64,000 nucleotides of DNA from Epiperipatus broadwayi (GCA_028023455.1 JAQFVV010000037.1:1796001-1860000); one strand, 5' to 3'. Shown: positions 25,165 to 36,270, numbered from the stretch's first letter. Notes: generated by a model from the sequence alone, not told the origin. Translations and numbers: made by a program.

Positions 25165-25262
25165 GTACATAAAAAATTATATGGTGAAAGTCTGAGTTCG
25201 AATCCCGCCTGTATTACATATATAAATGCAGGTTTAAGCCTGTGCAATGTATTAATTTATAT
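25165..25262. repeat. Fragment of the second hairpin family
   Basis: GAGTTCGAATCCC (tRNA B-box-like) and GCAGGTTTAAGCCTGT match, as reverse complement, the left end of the element at 59890-60448. Confidence 0.6.
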
Positions 25263-25639
25263 GATGTTATGTGATTAATCCTACTCCTCATAAATTGGTG
25301 ATCAAATCTAAATGGAATTTGCAACTTTTCTTCAGATAACTGAACATTTCAGTGCATGTTCCTCAAGTAGACCTCCTCTAGACCAGTTAACTACTATTAT
25401 TAGCTGTTTTCTAATATTGTTAATGTTTTCTTCCTAAGAACTGATGAGGAATTCTAGATAAATTTTTATTTTAAACTTGAACTTCATTCGAAGATCAACC
25501 ATTTTGTAATATAAATTCATTATTATTGAATCATATGGTCTCTGAGTTTTGTCATCTAACTATAATGGAAAATGTATTGAATAATAGTTGTTAACCTTTA
25601 AATGAATTTTTAGTATTTGCTGCTTTCCTTACCAGAATG
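25263..25639. other. Unassigned spacer
   Basis: No gene seen. Confidence 0.4.
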
Positions 25640-27850
25640 AATATTTTCCCAGTAGTCAGATAATGTTTACACATTACTTGGTATTCATTTATTATTATTT
25701 TATAGATGTTACCATGGTCTGTTAAGCTATGAAGATGAACTCTATTATTTCTTATATTTGCTTATACATCATTATGTGTATCCTGTAAATGTCTACAAAG
25801 GTTGCATATATTTTTTAAATAAACCTATATATGTTGTAAGAGTATGAAATAGGGGAATATCAGGGATATCATCATACCCATAAGCACTGTTTTTACTGAA
25901 CAACAGAAATGAGCAAAAAATCAACGTAAGAATCCAATAAAAGTAATATCGAAATTATAGTTATAAGTAATAATATAGTATACATAGCATCACCAGCAAT
26001 AATCATTAAAACTCAAGAGTCAATAGGCATTCTTTTTGAATGGTTTAAAACAAAAGATTCATTGTAAAATCAGGCTAATCATCATCTAGGCAATTCAAAA
26101 CTCAGGACTTATAAAACAATCTAATGTTTTATCTATGTACACATATTTAACTGCTAAAATATCTACAATAATAAACAAAAAATGCTACAATAATGATGAC
26201 ATCAATGTTGATTATAATCAATGCTTTTGGGACATCAGATACCTTTGACCTTCATTAAACTAATTATCAAATCTATAAAGTAAATAAAATATGTGGACTC
26301 TGAAGATAGTTTTTATGACTTTAGCACTATCCAAATGATTTTATAGAGAACAATCTAGATGATCACACACACATGCACACACACATATATATTTTGAAAA
26401 TACCATTATGACAACTAACTATAGGATCATAAGGAACCTGATTAACTCATTTTATTATTAAATAATTCTACTATGCTAATCTACAAATATCTTAAAGCAC
26501 AACTCTGATAAAATCAATTACACACATTGGTAATTTACATAACAGATAACTAGAAGAATAAGAACAAAAATAAAGAAAATTTAAAAGATGATAAAGTGAC
26601 AAAAAAATTTAGTTGATAATGTGACATCCAAAATTACTTTCATAACTTCATGCAATACATATGATTTCATATAAATAAATTATTTTTTCCTTCTGATTCT
26701 TTATAATTAATTAAAATTTAATTAAAAATATTTCACAATTAAAAAAGAAATTTTTAACTTGAACCTTCCTCCCTTTTTTTTTTTTTGAAAATGAGGATGG
26801 CTTGCTCATTTTAACCAAGTAAAAAAAGCTTTCAACAAAAACAGCTAAGAAATTCATTATTTTTGACTATTGCATTTTTTATAAAATAATATTTATAAAT
26901 GTGTTAAGTGAACACTCTACAATACCTCATTTTATCATGTTTTTTTCTTTTTCCAGTCCCTTTGTAGTTGCCTAGTTAGGCATCTCTTCTGGTAGATTTT
27001 GCCGTTATTAATTTAGTCAATCATTTCAGATTTTTTTTGTTATAAATTTTCTCGATAATTATTTTATCTATTTAACTTTTTTGTTTGTAGCTCTAGGTTT
27101 TGATTTTAATAATTATTTTCTTTTCAGGTTAACATAAGTTGAGATAGCCATGATTTCTGGATAGGTCAATACTTAATTTAGTTGAAAGTTTCTCTCAAGG
27201 TGTTTTCCTTCTCATATATTCTTTTTACTAAATTAGTTACATAGTTAAAGTCAGTAATGATCAGTTTTTAGTAAGAGCTTGACACAGGCTTCTTGCAAAG
27301 TCCATAATATATTGTTTTTCAAGAATCTTTTCTTTTTTAACTAAGAGAGATCAATCTGAATTGACTGCTGAATTCACTACTACTCAACTCCTGATTTTTA
27401 CTGCACATACACTCATGTTTTTGTAAAAACAACTCTGATATCAATCTTCTATTCAATCACATGATTTTTTCCAGAAATTACTGCATTAAGCCCTGACCAT
27501 TTGATTTACTTTTTTATGAGAAAAAGTATTTTTTTTTTTTAAAAAATTCATTTATATGCTAATAGAAAAATAACTTCATTTCTCTGAGATAAAAATCTTA
27601 ATCACTTCTTGCTTTTTATTTTTTGAAAAATAAGTTTATTTATATCCCAGATCTTAATACATTTTTGTGTTTATTTTTTTTAAAACTAAAACATATAAAA
27701 AAATATTTCATTTCCCCTCTCTCTTTTACAGCTATACTCAATAAAAATTAAACATTTATATTAATATCATTGTTATCAGAATTTGTCACATCATTTCATG
27801 TATGCAAGTCTTTTAATTTTAATAAATATAACCTAATTAAACTCTTATTT
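25640..27850. repeat. Large diverged repeat, copy A
   Basis: It consists of three stretches found again elsewhere: 25640-25805 matches 43740-43905, 25860-26720 matches 30910-32280, and 26870-27850 matches 37431-37620 plus 42930-43740. All are in the same orientation at moderate identity. It provides the uninterrupted version of sites hit by younger insertions. No coding potential was recognised, so its nature (old non-autonomous element or segmental duplication) is open. Confidence 0.7.
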
Positions 27851-28388
27851 AACAAGTAGGTGATCCTCTTGGTCATGAGAAGAAATAATTTTTCTCATTT
27901 TCCACTATCAAAAGTAAAATATTTGATCCTGGTAGGAAAAATTCTTTTTTGGATTACTTTTCATTTTCTTTTCATTTACATATTAAAATAAAGATATTTA
28001 TTTTAACATTACACTTTGAAAAAAAATATCTAGATCCTGGCATTATGCTTGCCTTCATACTTTTTTTTGTAACATGTAGGCATACTTACATGGAAGAACC
28101 TTCATATGAGAACTATTGTGCATATTTTTTTCTATGGATGACTAAATGGACATTATTCTTCACTCTACCTAATCATCTTCACCTGAATAGTGCTAGAGTA
28201 ATGGAAAACTCCTACACTGCCAGTTCTCTAAATTATTTTTGATCTCTCCAAGACAGTATTCTTCCTTCTTTTTTTATACTTCTTCCCATGAATTATATGT
28301 TATTTTTTAATAGCTATGCTACTTATATTGGTATTATCTCTCATTCTCAGAGGCACTTTATTTTCAAAGTTGAATCAGCCAAAATCTT
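27851..28388. other. Spacer with an unrecognised 97-codon frame
   Basis: A frame at 27949-28242 has no recognisable domain and looks accidental. Nothing else is seen. Confidence 0.4.
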
Positions 28389-28401
28389 ATTAATATTTTT
28401 T

Positions 28402-28748
28402 AAACCACTAAACATCACATGATCACCATCTCTAATGCTAGCACATAACTATTATTAAACAGGCAAAACTCCATATAGTAGTGCCACCCTGTGCCAAACA
28501 GAGTAATCAATGGATGCCAGAAAGCTTGTGCATAAAATCACCATCTAGTACATATTCATCCAATATCCTAGGTGTGAAGTGCTCTCAGATCCAAGGCTCC
28601 TCACTGATGAAGGCCACAAGCCAGAAACTAGTCTGGGGATATTGAATGAGTAGGCACTAGATGGGGATTTTATGCATAAGCCTTCTGGCATCCATTGATT
28701 ACTTTGTTTGGCACAGGGTGGCACTACTGTATGGAGAGTTTTTGCCTG
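28402..28748 (+). mobile_element. Ribozyme-bearing hairpin element, copy 2
   Basis: A 347-bp insertion between exact 13-bp duplications ATTAATATTTTTT (28389-28401, 28749-28761). In order: a one-sided left extension (AAACATCACATGATCACCAT...ATAACT), an inverted arm of about 110 bp, the loop with a complete hammerhead, and the mirror arm ending GGAGAGTTTTTGCCTG. No ORF. The size and the ribozyme resemble animal retrozymes; the inverted rather than tandem layout does not. Confidence 0.85.
28589..28647 (+). ncRNA. Hammerhead ribozyme, type I, complete consensus
   Basis: Core: CTGATGA at 28604-28610; stem II as GGC-CACAA-GCC inside 28611-28623; GAAA at 28624-28627; a minimal stem III in which AC pairs with GT around TA; cleavage triplet GTC ending at 28633. 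Stem I pairs TCCTCA (5') with TGGGGA (3') and, beyond a small internal loop, ATCCAA with TTGAAT, where other copies have a perfect TTGGAT. All invariant core residues of hammerheads are present. The very short stem III matches hammerheads described in PLEs and retrozymes, which are thought to act as dimers. Activity has not been tested. Confidence 0.8.
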
Positions 28749-28761
28749 ATTAATATTTTTT

Positions 28762-29229
28762 GTTTTTATTAACTTATAACTAAAAAATCCAGCAATTCTA
28801 CATACTTAATAGGTCTTCTGTCTGCACATATAATCACTTGAATTATTTTAAATAGCAGATTATGCATGTTAATTATTATTTATCCACCAAACAAAGTAGA
28901 TATTATCAAAGCTTTCAACCAAGATACCTGGCATTGAAAAACAGAATAGTGTTCTCTCTTATGCCTATTCTATATCTTTCTTAGATACTTAATTCTGAAT
29001 ACTATCCTGATGATATTTGGGACAATATTCATGTGACATGGCATTTTTGTATTCTTAGAAATTTTTTGGGGATGTGACTAATTTTCACCAATAATTTACT
29101 GAGCTCTGGAGATGAGCACAAGCCATTTTCATTTTGTAATGATCCTCTAATCTATTCAATAGAGATTTCTCTTGCTTCACACTTAAATGAGTATTTTAAA
29201 GGAACTATTGACAAAATTATTCACAAAAT
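28762..29229. other. AT-rich spacer
   Basis: No gene recognised. Confidence 0.4.
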
Positions 29230-29860
29230 TATGTGAAAAGACTGTATAAAGAATAAAAGAGTAAAATTAATTTTCTTGCTCATTTTCGTCTGTTGACATT
29301 TTCACTTAATTCTTTTTGAGTTGTTTTTATTCTCTCAGTGAAGTAATATTGATTAACTCTCCATTTTTTGACTTGCTGTTTAAATTTTGATACTTGATCC
29401 CATACTTAACTTATTATTTTTTCTTTTACCCTTCCAGTAGTTCTATCAATTCCTTTTTGCCATTTTTTTTCTCTTTGAAATTCCAATTATCCATCTTCTT
29501 CACTGGTTGATCTATTCTTTTAGCCTTCTTTTACCTTATACTGTACACATGAAATATAGTATATTCTATATTCTTGTCCTTCTTCTGGTTAGTTTCCAAT
29601 GTTTGTATTATATTGGATAGCTTCATAAACAGGTTGCATCATCTTGTCATTGCCTCTCTTTTCTGATCAATTTCCTTTATCTTCATCAACATCTTTTGAT
29701 GGTCTTCTCTTTGATGATTGCTTTCTTTTTATTATTTACATTTCTTCTGCTCTTTTTTGATTGTTTTTAATTTGTTTATTGCATTATTTTATTTATCTTA
29801 GCAGCATCTGGCACATAAGGACTAAGAAGATTATCTCATGTATTATCTGAGCCTAGTTAA
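29230..29860 (-). pseudogene. Degenerate retroelement ORF, charged helical region
   Basis: Minus-strand frames join as basic helical stretches: KEKKWQKGIDRTTGRVKEKI, then VSKFKQQVKKWRVN and TERIKTTQKELSENVNRRK, with KKSR/KEKTIKR scraps upstream. A similar Arg/Lys/Gln-rich helical region precedes the reverse transcriptase in some LINE ORF2 proteins. Frame changes and stops are frequent and no catalytic motif was found, so only retroelement origin is proposed. Confidence 0.3.
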
Positions 29861-30909
29861 TTGCACATTTGCTCCCCCATTTTTTTTTTTAATTTTTCCC
29901 TTGTCAGCATGTAAGTTTGTATTCAATTACTTTTAATATTATATAAGAAATGTGAATCTTTAAAATAATATTTCATGAAATAAGCCTCACATCATTTTTC
30001 CATCCATGCAATGTGAATTTTGACTGCTTCAACTTGTGCATTGATCTGTCTAGTCTAATTTATTTTCCCTACTTTATTTCCCATTTTTATTTTGTTTGTG
30101 AATGTGTGACTTACTGCTTAAGTAAAGTACGTATATTGAATGATATACTCAACTATAGTTAACAATTAAAAGAATGCACTGTGATTCTTAATCCTGAGAC
30201 AGATGAAGAATCCAACTACCAATTAATATGTGCACAATGTATCATAAACAAACCAGAAAAGTTACCTCACTTTAAAGTCTATAAGTTACCAAGCTCTAAA
30301 TATCAATAAAATTTTCAAAATCTTAAACCTGAGATTTAGAAACTGAATCTAATAATATATGATTATTGGAATATCTTGAAATTTTAAGCCTCATTCCATT
30401 GGGTCTTAGAGACTCATAAATATATAATTTTGAAAATTATGTCTTGCTTCTTTAGAGACATAGAGGCTGGTAAAATAAAAATATGAAAGTTGTTTGGTGT
30501 AGTGTCTGAGATAGAATCCTCCATGGAGTTGCAGGACAACATTGGATCCTCAAGACATTAACAAAATCCCCCAATCACCAGAAGTTGAAAATACAATTAA
30601 ATAAACTCTAACAACTAAAAGCTTTATCCAAGCACCAAAAATCTTGCTTTTCTTCTATTCAACTTCACAACTCTTTTACATGTAGGCCATCATCATTATT
30701 TTATAATTTATGAACAATTATTTATCATTAAATAACTGAATTCATATATACTGTTGCCACTTAATCACAGTAATTAATTTTTCTTTTATTAATTTTGCCC
30801 AAAATACAGCCTTTTGTTTTTTAGATATAAAGTTGTAGTTGAGTTTTAAGTTGTATAGTCATTTTGTAGTACTGGTCAGCAGAACTCAGTCATTATTGGG
30901 TCTTCAATT
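29861..30909. other. AT-rich spacer
   Basis: Nothing recognised apart from poly-T near 29880. Confidence 0.4.
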
Positions 30910-31591
30910 GGACCATCATTTATGATAGTATATACCACAGGATCTAGCAGGGAAAATACACCTCATAATTCTCATAAGTACTGTTTTTACTGAGCATCAG
31001 AAATGAGCAAAGAATCTGCACTAAAATACAATAATATATCTAAATTATCACTATAGGTAATAATATGGTATATATAGCATCACCAGCAATAATCATTAAT
31101 ATTCAAGAATCACCAATCATTCTTTGTGACTGGATTAAAATAAAATGTACACTATAAGATATGAGACCATATGAGACTAATCATTACTTAGCCAATGACA
31201 CCCTTAGGATATATTATAAGACATTCAGTTATATCTACTCACACACATTTAAATGCCAAAAATATCTAAAAATAATAAAAAGGAATGCTGGGATCATGAT
31301 AACAATGTTGATTATCAACAACCCTTCAGGCCATCAGGTATCATGATTGAAATATACTAATTAACTGAAATATACTAATTATCAAATGTATAGGTATGTA
31401 CTACAAAGATGACTTTTAGAACCTTAGCATCATTCAAATAATTCTACAGAATATGTTGCAAATACCATCCCAGGAACTATAGGCACTATGAACAAGAGGA
31501 AATATACATGCTTAATCCATTCTATTATTAAATAAATTTTACTGGGATAACCCACAACTCCCTTAAAACCCAACCCTGATGAAATTAATCA

Positions 31592-32029
31592 ATAAGCATC
31601 ACATGGCTATCTCCTCTTATGCTTGTGTATAACCAATCCTGCCCAATAGGATAATAGTGGCTATAGTTATTTAAGAATCAAAGACACCAAAATGTATGGG
31701 TACTGAACTAGGTTCAGACCCATATGATTATATAAGCTAATGGGCTTGAATTGAAAACATTAAGGTGTTTTCAGTTTAAGACTCATAGTTTTGTAGTTGA
31801 ATGGAGATAAAATGTGGTTGCTGGAGGATTGCACTAGATCCTAAGATCTAGGTGCAGTGCTCTCATATCCAAGGCTCCTCACAGACAAAGGCCATAAGCC
31901 AGAAACTAGTCTGGGGATATTGGATGAGTAGGCACTAGATAGGGATTTTATGCACAAGCCTTCTGGAATCCATTGCTTACTCTAGCTTGCTGTGTGTGGT
32001 AATATATATAATGAGTTTTGCCTGTTTTA
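31592..32029 (+). mobile_element. Ribozyme-bearing hairpin element, copy 3
   Basis: A 438-bp insertion between ATGAAATTAATCA (31579-31591) and ATGAAATTATTCA (32030-32042), one mismatch. It starts AAGCATCACATGGCTATCTC, homologous to the left extension of copies 1 and 2. It then has about 200 bp of its own instead of the inverted left arm, then the ribozyme region and the usual right end GAGTTTTGCCTG. This shows that the left arm is not obligatory. Confidence 0.8.
31867..31927 (+). pseudogene. Hammerhead ribozyme, core mutated
   Basis: Stem I strands ATCCAA/TTGGAT and TCCTCA/TGGGGA are perfect or near perfect, and GAAA, ACTAGTC and stem II are kept. CTGATGA has become CAGACAA, which should abolish cleavage. 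Confidence 0.75.
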
Positions 32030-32340
32030 ATGAAATTATTCACATACATTAGTAATTCACAAAACAGATTGCTAGAAGAATAAAGAAATCAAATGTAATT
32101 TCAGATAAAAGTTAATTTAATAAATAAAAGAATAAAATTTAGAACATGATAATGTGACAAAGTCAAAGTTAATATACATAATTTTATGGCATACATGTGA
32201 TTTTATATAACACATATAATTATTATCCCCTTCTTATTCTTCTTAATTAACTCCCATACTATGACAAGTTCATTATTCTTTTAAATGACACTTTTTGTGG
32301 GCTTTCAACTTTTGATTTTAGTAATTCATTATTTTATATT

Positions 32341-32709
32341 AGAATTCAATAAACTGGACACAATTTGGTTGAAATATATGTTTGTAAATGAAAAAACATT
32401 CTAAAAAATTATATTTGAACTTTGTAAATATTGAAAAAATGAGCTCATAATGAGAACAAAGGATGTTTCCAGCAGTCAATGATTAGCAGAAAAAACAGTC
32501 TTAAGTAAACAATTTCAGAAATTTTTTTTTAATTGAAATTTATTTTTTAAAATGTGAATAAATAATTATTAATTTCTGATAAATGTATCAAATTCTGCTT
32601 TAGAATATTAAAATTACTTTATAATTTTTAGAATATCTCAATAAATCCTAACGCAGTGTCACTAAGGACATTTAATGAACAGTTTCACAAAATGTGGTAT
32701 TTGTAGTGG
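32341..32709. other. AT-rich spacer
   Basis: No gene recognised. Confidence 0.4.
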
Positions 32710-32717
32710 CCTTACTT

Positions 32718-32999
32718 TTTATTAACACAAGCAAAACTCTCCATACAGTAGTGCGACTCAGTGCTAACCAGAGTAATCAATGGGTCCCAGAAGGCTTTTG
32801 CATAAAATCCCCATCTAGTGCCTACTCATCCAATATCCCCAGACTCCAGACTATTTTCTGGCTTGTGGCCTTTGTCAGTGAAGAGCCTTGGATTACTCTG
32901 TCTGTCACTGAGTGACAGTACTGTAAGGAGAGTTTTGCCTGTGTTAATAATAGTTATGTGCGAGTAAAAGTAATGGTGATCATGTGATGTTTAGGAGCC
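32718..32999 (-). mobile_element. Ribozyme-bearing hairpin element, copy 4
   Basis: It lies in the opposite orientation. On the minus strand it runs from CTAAACATCACATGATCACC through the left extension, a short left arm (GGCAAAACTCTCC...GAGTAATC), the ribozyme region and the right arm. The ends are near imperfect duplicates CTTACTTTT (32711-32719) and CCTACTTTT (32999-33007). The left arm is much shorter than in copy 2 and joins the ribozyme at a different base. Confidence 0.75.
32828..32894 (-). pseudogene. Hammerhead ribozyme, degenerate
   Basis: CTGACAA replaces CTGATGA, GAAAATAGTC replaces GAAACTAGTC, and there is a small duplication of TCTGG at the cleavage site. Stem II and the outer stem I block remain. 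Confidence 0.7.
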
Positions 33000-33599
33000 C
33001 TACTTTTCTTTGTCTTTGTAATACTTCAATTTATTCTATTTTTAAAACCAAAACATATACATACTTTCTTGAAATAATCTCTCAAATGATCTTGAAATGG
33101 GTTACTAAGAATTAAATACATCAAATATGTGGAGGCAGGATAAAAATACTTTGACCTTGCTGCCTATTTGATTATATTGGCCTCTTTGGATTCCTTTTTT
33201 ATTAAAAATAAATAAATATACAAAAGCACACAATTTTGCTGTTTAAAAAAGCAAAATATTTCAATAGAAGACTGAACAAGCATTATTTTAAGGGAATACA
33301 AAAATAATGATTTCTCTTCCTGAAGTTTTTCTTTGCTTTGAGGAAGAGTTAACATTTAATTTATATGAATTATTCCTTTATAATAATCTTTCAAGAGCAA
33401 CCTTTATTAATCAAAAAATTACAGATTATTTTGGGTTTACTTTCCCATTACAAATTAAAAAGCATTTAATTTTATAAATATAACAATTATTCATTTGATT
33501 ATAATAGGCTATTCATTTCATAACAATTATATCTATATAAGTGTATTCCAATTATATTTAATATCTACTTGCAATCAATTAATATATATATGTGCTCTG
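33000..33599. other. AT-rich spacer
   Basis: No gene recognised. Confidence 0.4.
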
Positions 33600-33646
33600 C
33601 ACACAGCTAATGAAGCTATTAATTGTCAGTGAATTATTAAAATTTA

Positions 33647-33689
33647 CCACCAAGCACTTTTGGGATAGTTTACAGTCCCATATTCATGG
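33647..33689 (-). other. PLE 3' hairpin motif
   Basis: On the minus strand CATGAATAT, GGGA and TCCC pairing, then AAAAGTGCTTGG; the ancestral GAAA has one change. Confidence 0.5.
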
Positions 33690-33751
33690 TGACTTATTAT
33701 ATTATTAACTTAAAATTATGCAAATTTATGTGTAGATGTTACGTGGACCAT

Positions 33752-35400
33752 TTATGAGATAGAGAATAGCAGCCCTCTCTTCTGTTTGATTGCCGATGGG
33801 TCACCCACAATGAAGTAAGCTTCTCTAACTTTACATTTGGTGTTGTTTGTTTCAGAGCAAATGACACTGACTGTGGTAGATAGAAAAACGTGTCCAGTGT
33901 TTCTCTCATGCTCAACAAAAATCGAATTACCTTCAAACTTTGTTTTGGTTCTATTATAAAGGTATCGGTGTTGAGCTACTCTGGTGGCAATGTTAGTTTT
34001 GGTCTCTCCATAATATGTTGCCATACAATTTTTTTGAGGGCAGGTGATTTTGTACACAACTTGAGGGGTGAGTTCTTGTTTGATCCTGTCTTTGGTATTA
34101 TTTATCAGTCTATTGGTGTTGGGAGGTGAATGGAAAGTGACTTCAAAGTCACATGGTAGTTGATTGATGAGGATTTTAGCTGTAGAGTGAATGTATGGGA
34201 TTAAGATTCTTGGTTTGTTTTCTTTCTTGTTGTTGTGGTTTATTTTATAGAAAAATTTGTTAATTTTTCTGTTGATGGATGAATAAGTGTGTCCTATTTT
34301 TCTTAAATCGGTTATATAATTGATAAGATTTTTTCTTTTATCTGCCTCATATTTGCACAGTTATGGTTCCTAAACATGAATGAAGAGAGGGCTGCAAGTT
34401 TATGGGAGTGAGGCACATAAGAATTAGAGTTTGTCAAACCCATACTTCCAAAGGTTTGACTACCATTTGGTAGTCCAGCTTATCTTTATTTTTACTAACA
34501 CATATGTCAAGGTATTTGACCTGTTTGTCTTGGTTTTCCCAAGTTGTAGTAAAAGTAAGCTTAGTTTTATTCTGGAGGCTATTGTGAATGTTAATGATGA
34601 TGTCTTCTGGAGCTGCAATAAAGGTATCATCAAGGTAGCATGTATATATCATATATGGGATTGACATGAAGAATGCAGGTAGTATTAGTTTCTTGTAATG
34701 GTCAAGTACAACACTTGCCATTATACCACTCAGTGGGAGGCCCATTGGCCATCCATTGTTTAACTGAAACCACTTATCCCTGAAAACAGCAATTATATTT
34801 AAATCAAGCCATTTTAAAAAATCAATAATAAATTTGGCTTGTGTAGGTGGGCAGTTTCTTGCTATTAATGTATCATTGACTATTTCAATAGATTGTTTAC
34901 AGTCAATGGAGCCGTATAGCTCAGCCACATCAAATGATGTGATTTTAAAATTAGCTGGTATAAACACATGTTTAATTTTTCCTACAAACATGAAAGATGA
35001 TTTGATGGTATAATCACCAAAGCCTAAGGTATCAATAAGCCAGCGATTAACCAAAACTGCCGTGTTGAAATAGTGTGCCCTTCCAAAATCAGTCATAAGT
35101 CTTAAAGGTTTGTCAGGCTTGTGCAGCTTAATATTAGCGAAGATTCTAGGAGGAGAAGAGGTTGACGGGTATATACGAAAATATTCGGCCTTTGTAAAGA
35201 TGCTGTCATGATTTATTCATAGTATAGTGGATATAAATCTATCTCTATTAAGCTTATTGTTGAAATTATTTAGATTTACAAATTTTAATTTTTCGATTTG
35301 TGTATTAATCTTAATATTATATTCATCATCATTTATCAATACAAATATGTTCCCCTTGTCTTCTTTTAAGCAAATGATGGAATGGTCCACGTTAATGAAG
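33752..35400 (-). pseudogene. PLE reverse transcriptase plus GIY-YIG, frame-broken
   Basis: The minus strand begins with HHSIICLKEDKGNIFVLIN and a stop near 35225, then PRIFANIKLHKPDKPLRLM. A 220-residue open stretch (34434-35096) follows. It holds the palm: FKITSFDVAELYGSID with the motif A Asp, GWPMGLPLSGIMAS as motif B, and CYLDDTFIA as the YxDD catalytic box. A frameshift near 34440 leads to TNSNSYVPHSHKLAAL and further stops. The nuclease is open at 33752-34057: VVYKITCPQKNCMATYYGET, RVAQHRYLYNR, FVEHERNTGHVF, ending REAYFIVGD. PLE ORFs are usually about 800 residues, and the N-terminal part is missing here. The catalytic residues are intact although the gene is dead. Confidence 0.9.
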
Positions 35401-35739
35401 TAAAATCTTAACTATTGCAATCAATATGATCTAGCCCTAGATGAGCATCTAGAAGGCCCACGATTACCACACCTTGGACCCAGAAGCAAAGACCCATTTT
35501 CTTCATTCAAATAGGCAGCCATTCAGCATTTCGCCTACTACCACAACATGCAATGAGGTCCAAGGCCCAGGACCACCAAGTCCCAATAACTCGATCCAAG
35601 CCCAACCACACCAAATCTCATGCACTTCCATGTAATAATCACATAATTAAGCAAGGCAATATATTTTGCCATGAGTTATACATAGTCATAACATACACAA
35701 AATGAAAACCATAATACCCGTATTGTAACTATTTTAAAG
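35401..35739. other. GC-richer block of unknown origin
   Basis: About 35430-35640 is near 50% GC, in sharp contrast to the flanks, with many CCCA/CCAAG motifs and a short palindromic TCTAG...CTAGA cluster. No open frame or family was recognised. Confidence 0.5.
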
Positions 35740-36044
35740 GAAAGTAAAATTTTCAATACATTATTTGTATTCTTTGTAATAGAATCATCAAGAATTTTTC
35801 AAAATTAAATTAGATTCTTATTTAACTTGGGGTCAGTATTTATTCCTATCCATTGTATTGCTACAAACACCAGCAAATCCTAAAAAAATATTTCACAATA
35901 AAAAAATAATAATTTTAACTTAAACCTTTCTCCCCTCTTTTTTTTTTTTGAAAACGTGGATGTACTACACAGTTTTATCCAAATAAAAAGATCTTAAAAT
36001 TAACCACCAAAAATTATTTAATATTTTTAATTATTACTTTAACA
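35740..36044. repeat. Large diverged repeat, copy C, first segment
   Basis: The end matches 26720-26870 (AATATTTCACAATAAAAAA, TTTTTTTTGAAAA). The palindromic PLE pair interrupts it. Confidence 0.65.
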
Positions 36045-36160
36045 TTTGTAAAATATTAAGGATTTTAAAACTTCTCACTCGATAATTTAATATACAAAAT
36101 TAACAAAGCGTATGACACACTTGAATGAGAAGCTATAAAGATACACTGAAATTACTATAT

Positions 36161-36199
36161 GCTAAGCGCTTTCGAGGCCTTTTGTCTCATATTCATAGC
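36161..36199 (-). other. PLE 3' hairpin-GAAA motif
   Basis: On the minus strand GCTATGAATAT, GAG..CTC, GAAA, GCGCTTAGC. The best-conserved example in this lineage. Confidence 0.5.
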
Positions 36200-36270
36200 G
36201 GTACTGTGAGCTGCAGAACGAGGAAATAGGGCAAGGAAACAAAGCAGTATGCAAAGCGTATGCAAATGAA

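Larger units (their letters stand above)
30910..32340. repeat. Large diverged repeat, copy B
   Basis: Matches 25860-26720 and a little beyond (shared AGCATCACCAGCAATAATCA, ACTGTTTTTACTGA). Hairpin element copy 3 interrupts it at 31592-32029; copy A gives the empty site near 26505-26525. Confidence 0.75.
33600..35400 (-). mobile_element. Penelope-like element, longest copy
   Basis: About 1.8 kb on the minus strand: RT, linker, GIY-YIG and 3' UTR with the hairpin motif at 33647-33689. No inverted terminal copy is visible beside it. The upstream edge near 35400-35440 meets a GC-richer block of unknown origin. Confidence 0.8.

Noticed and set aside
25185-25215. tRNA gene from the GAGTTCGAATCCC B box
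   Set aside because: No acceptor or anticodon arm upstream; the sequence is the end of the hairpin element found at 59890.
25440-25500. CTGATGAGGAATTCTAG as another hammerhead
   Set aside because: No GAAA or pairing strands follow at a suitable distance; the CTGATGA match alone is expected by chance. Similar lone matches near 46313, 54550 and 63890 were dropped for the same reason.
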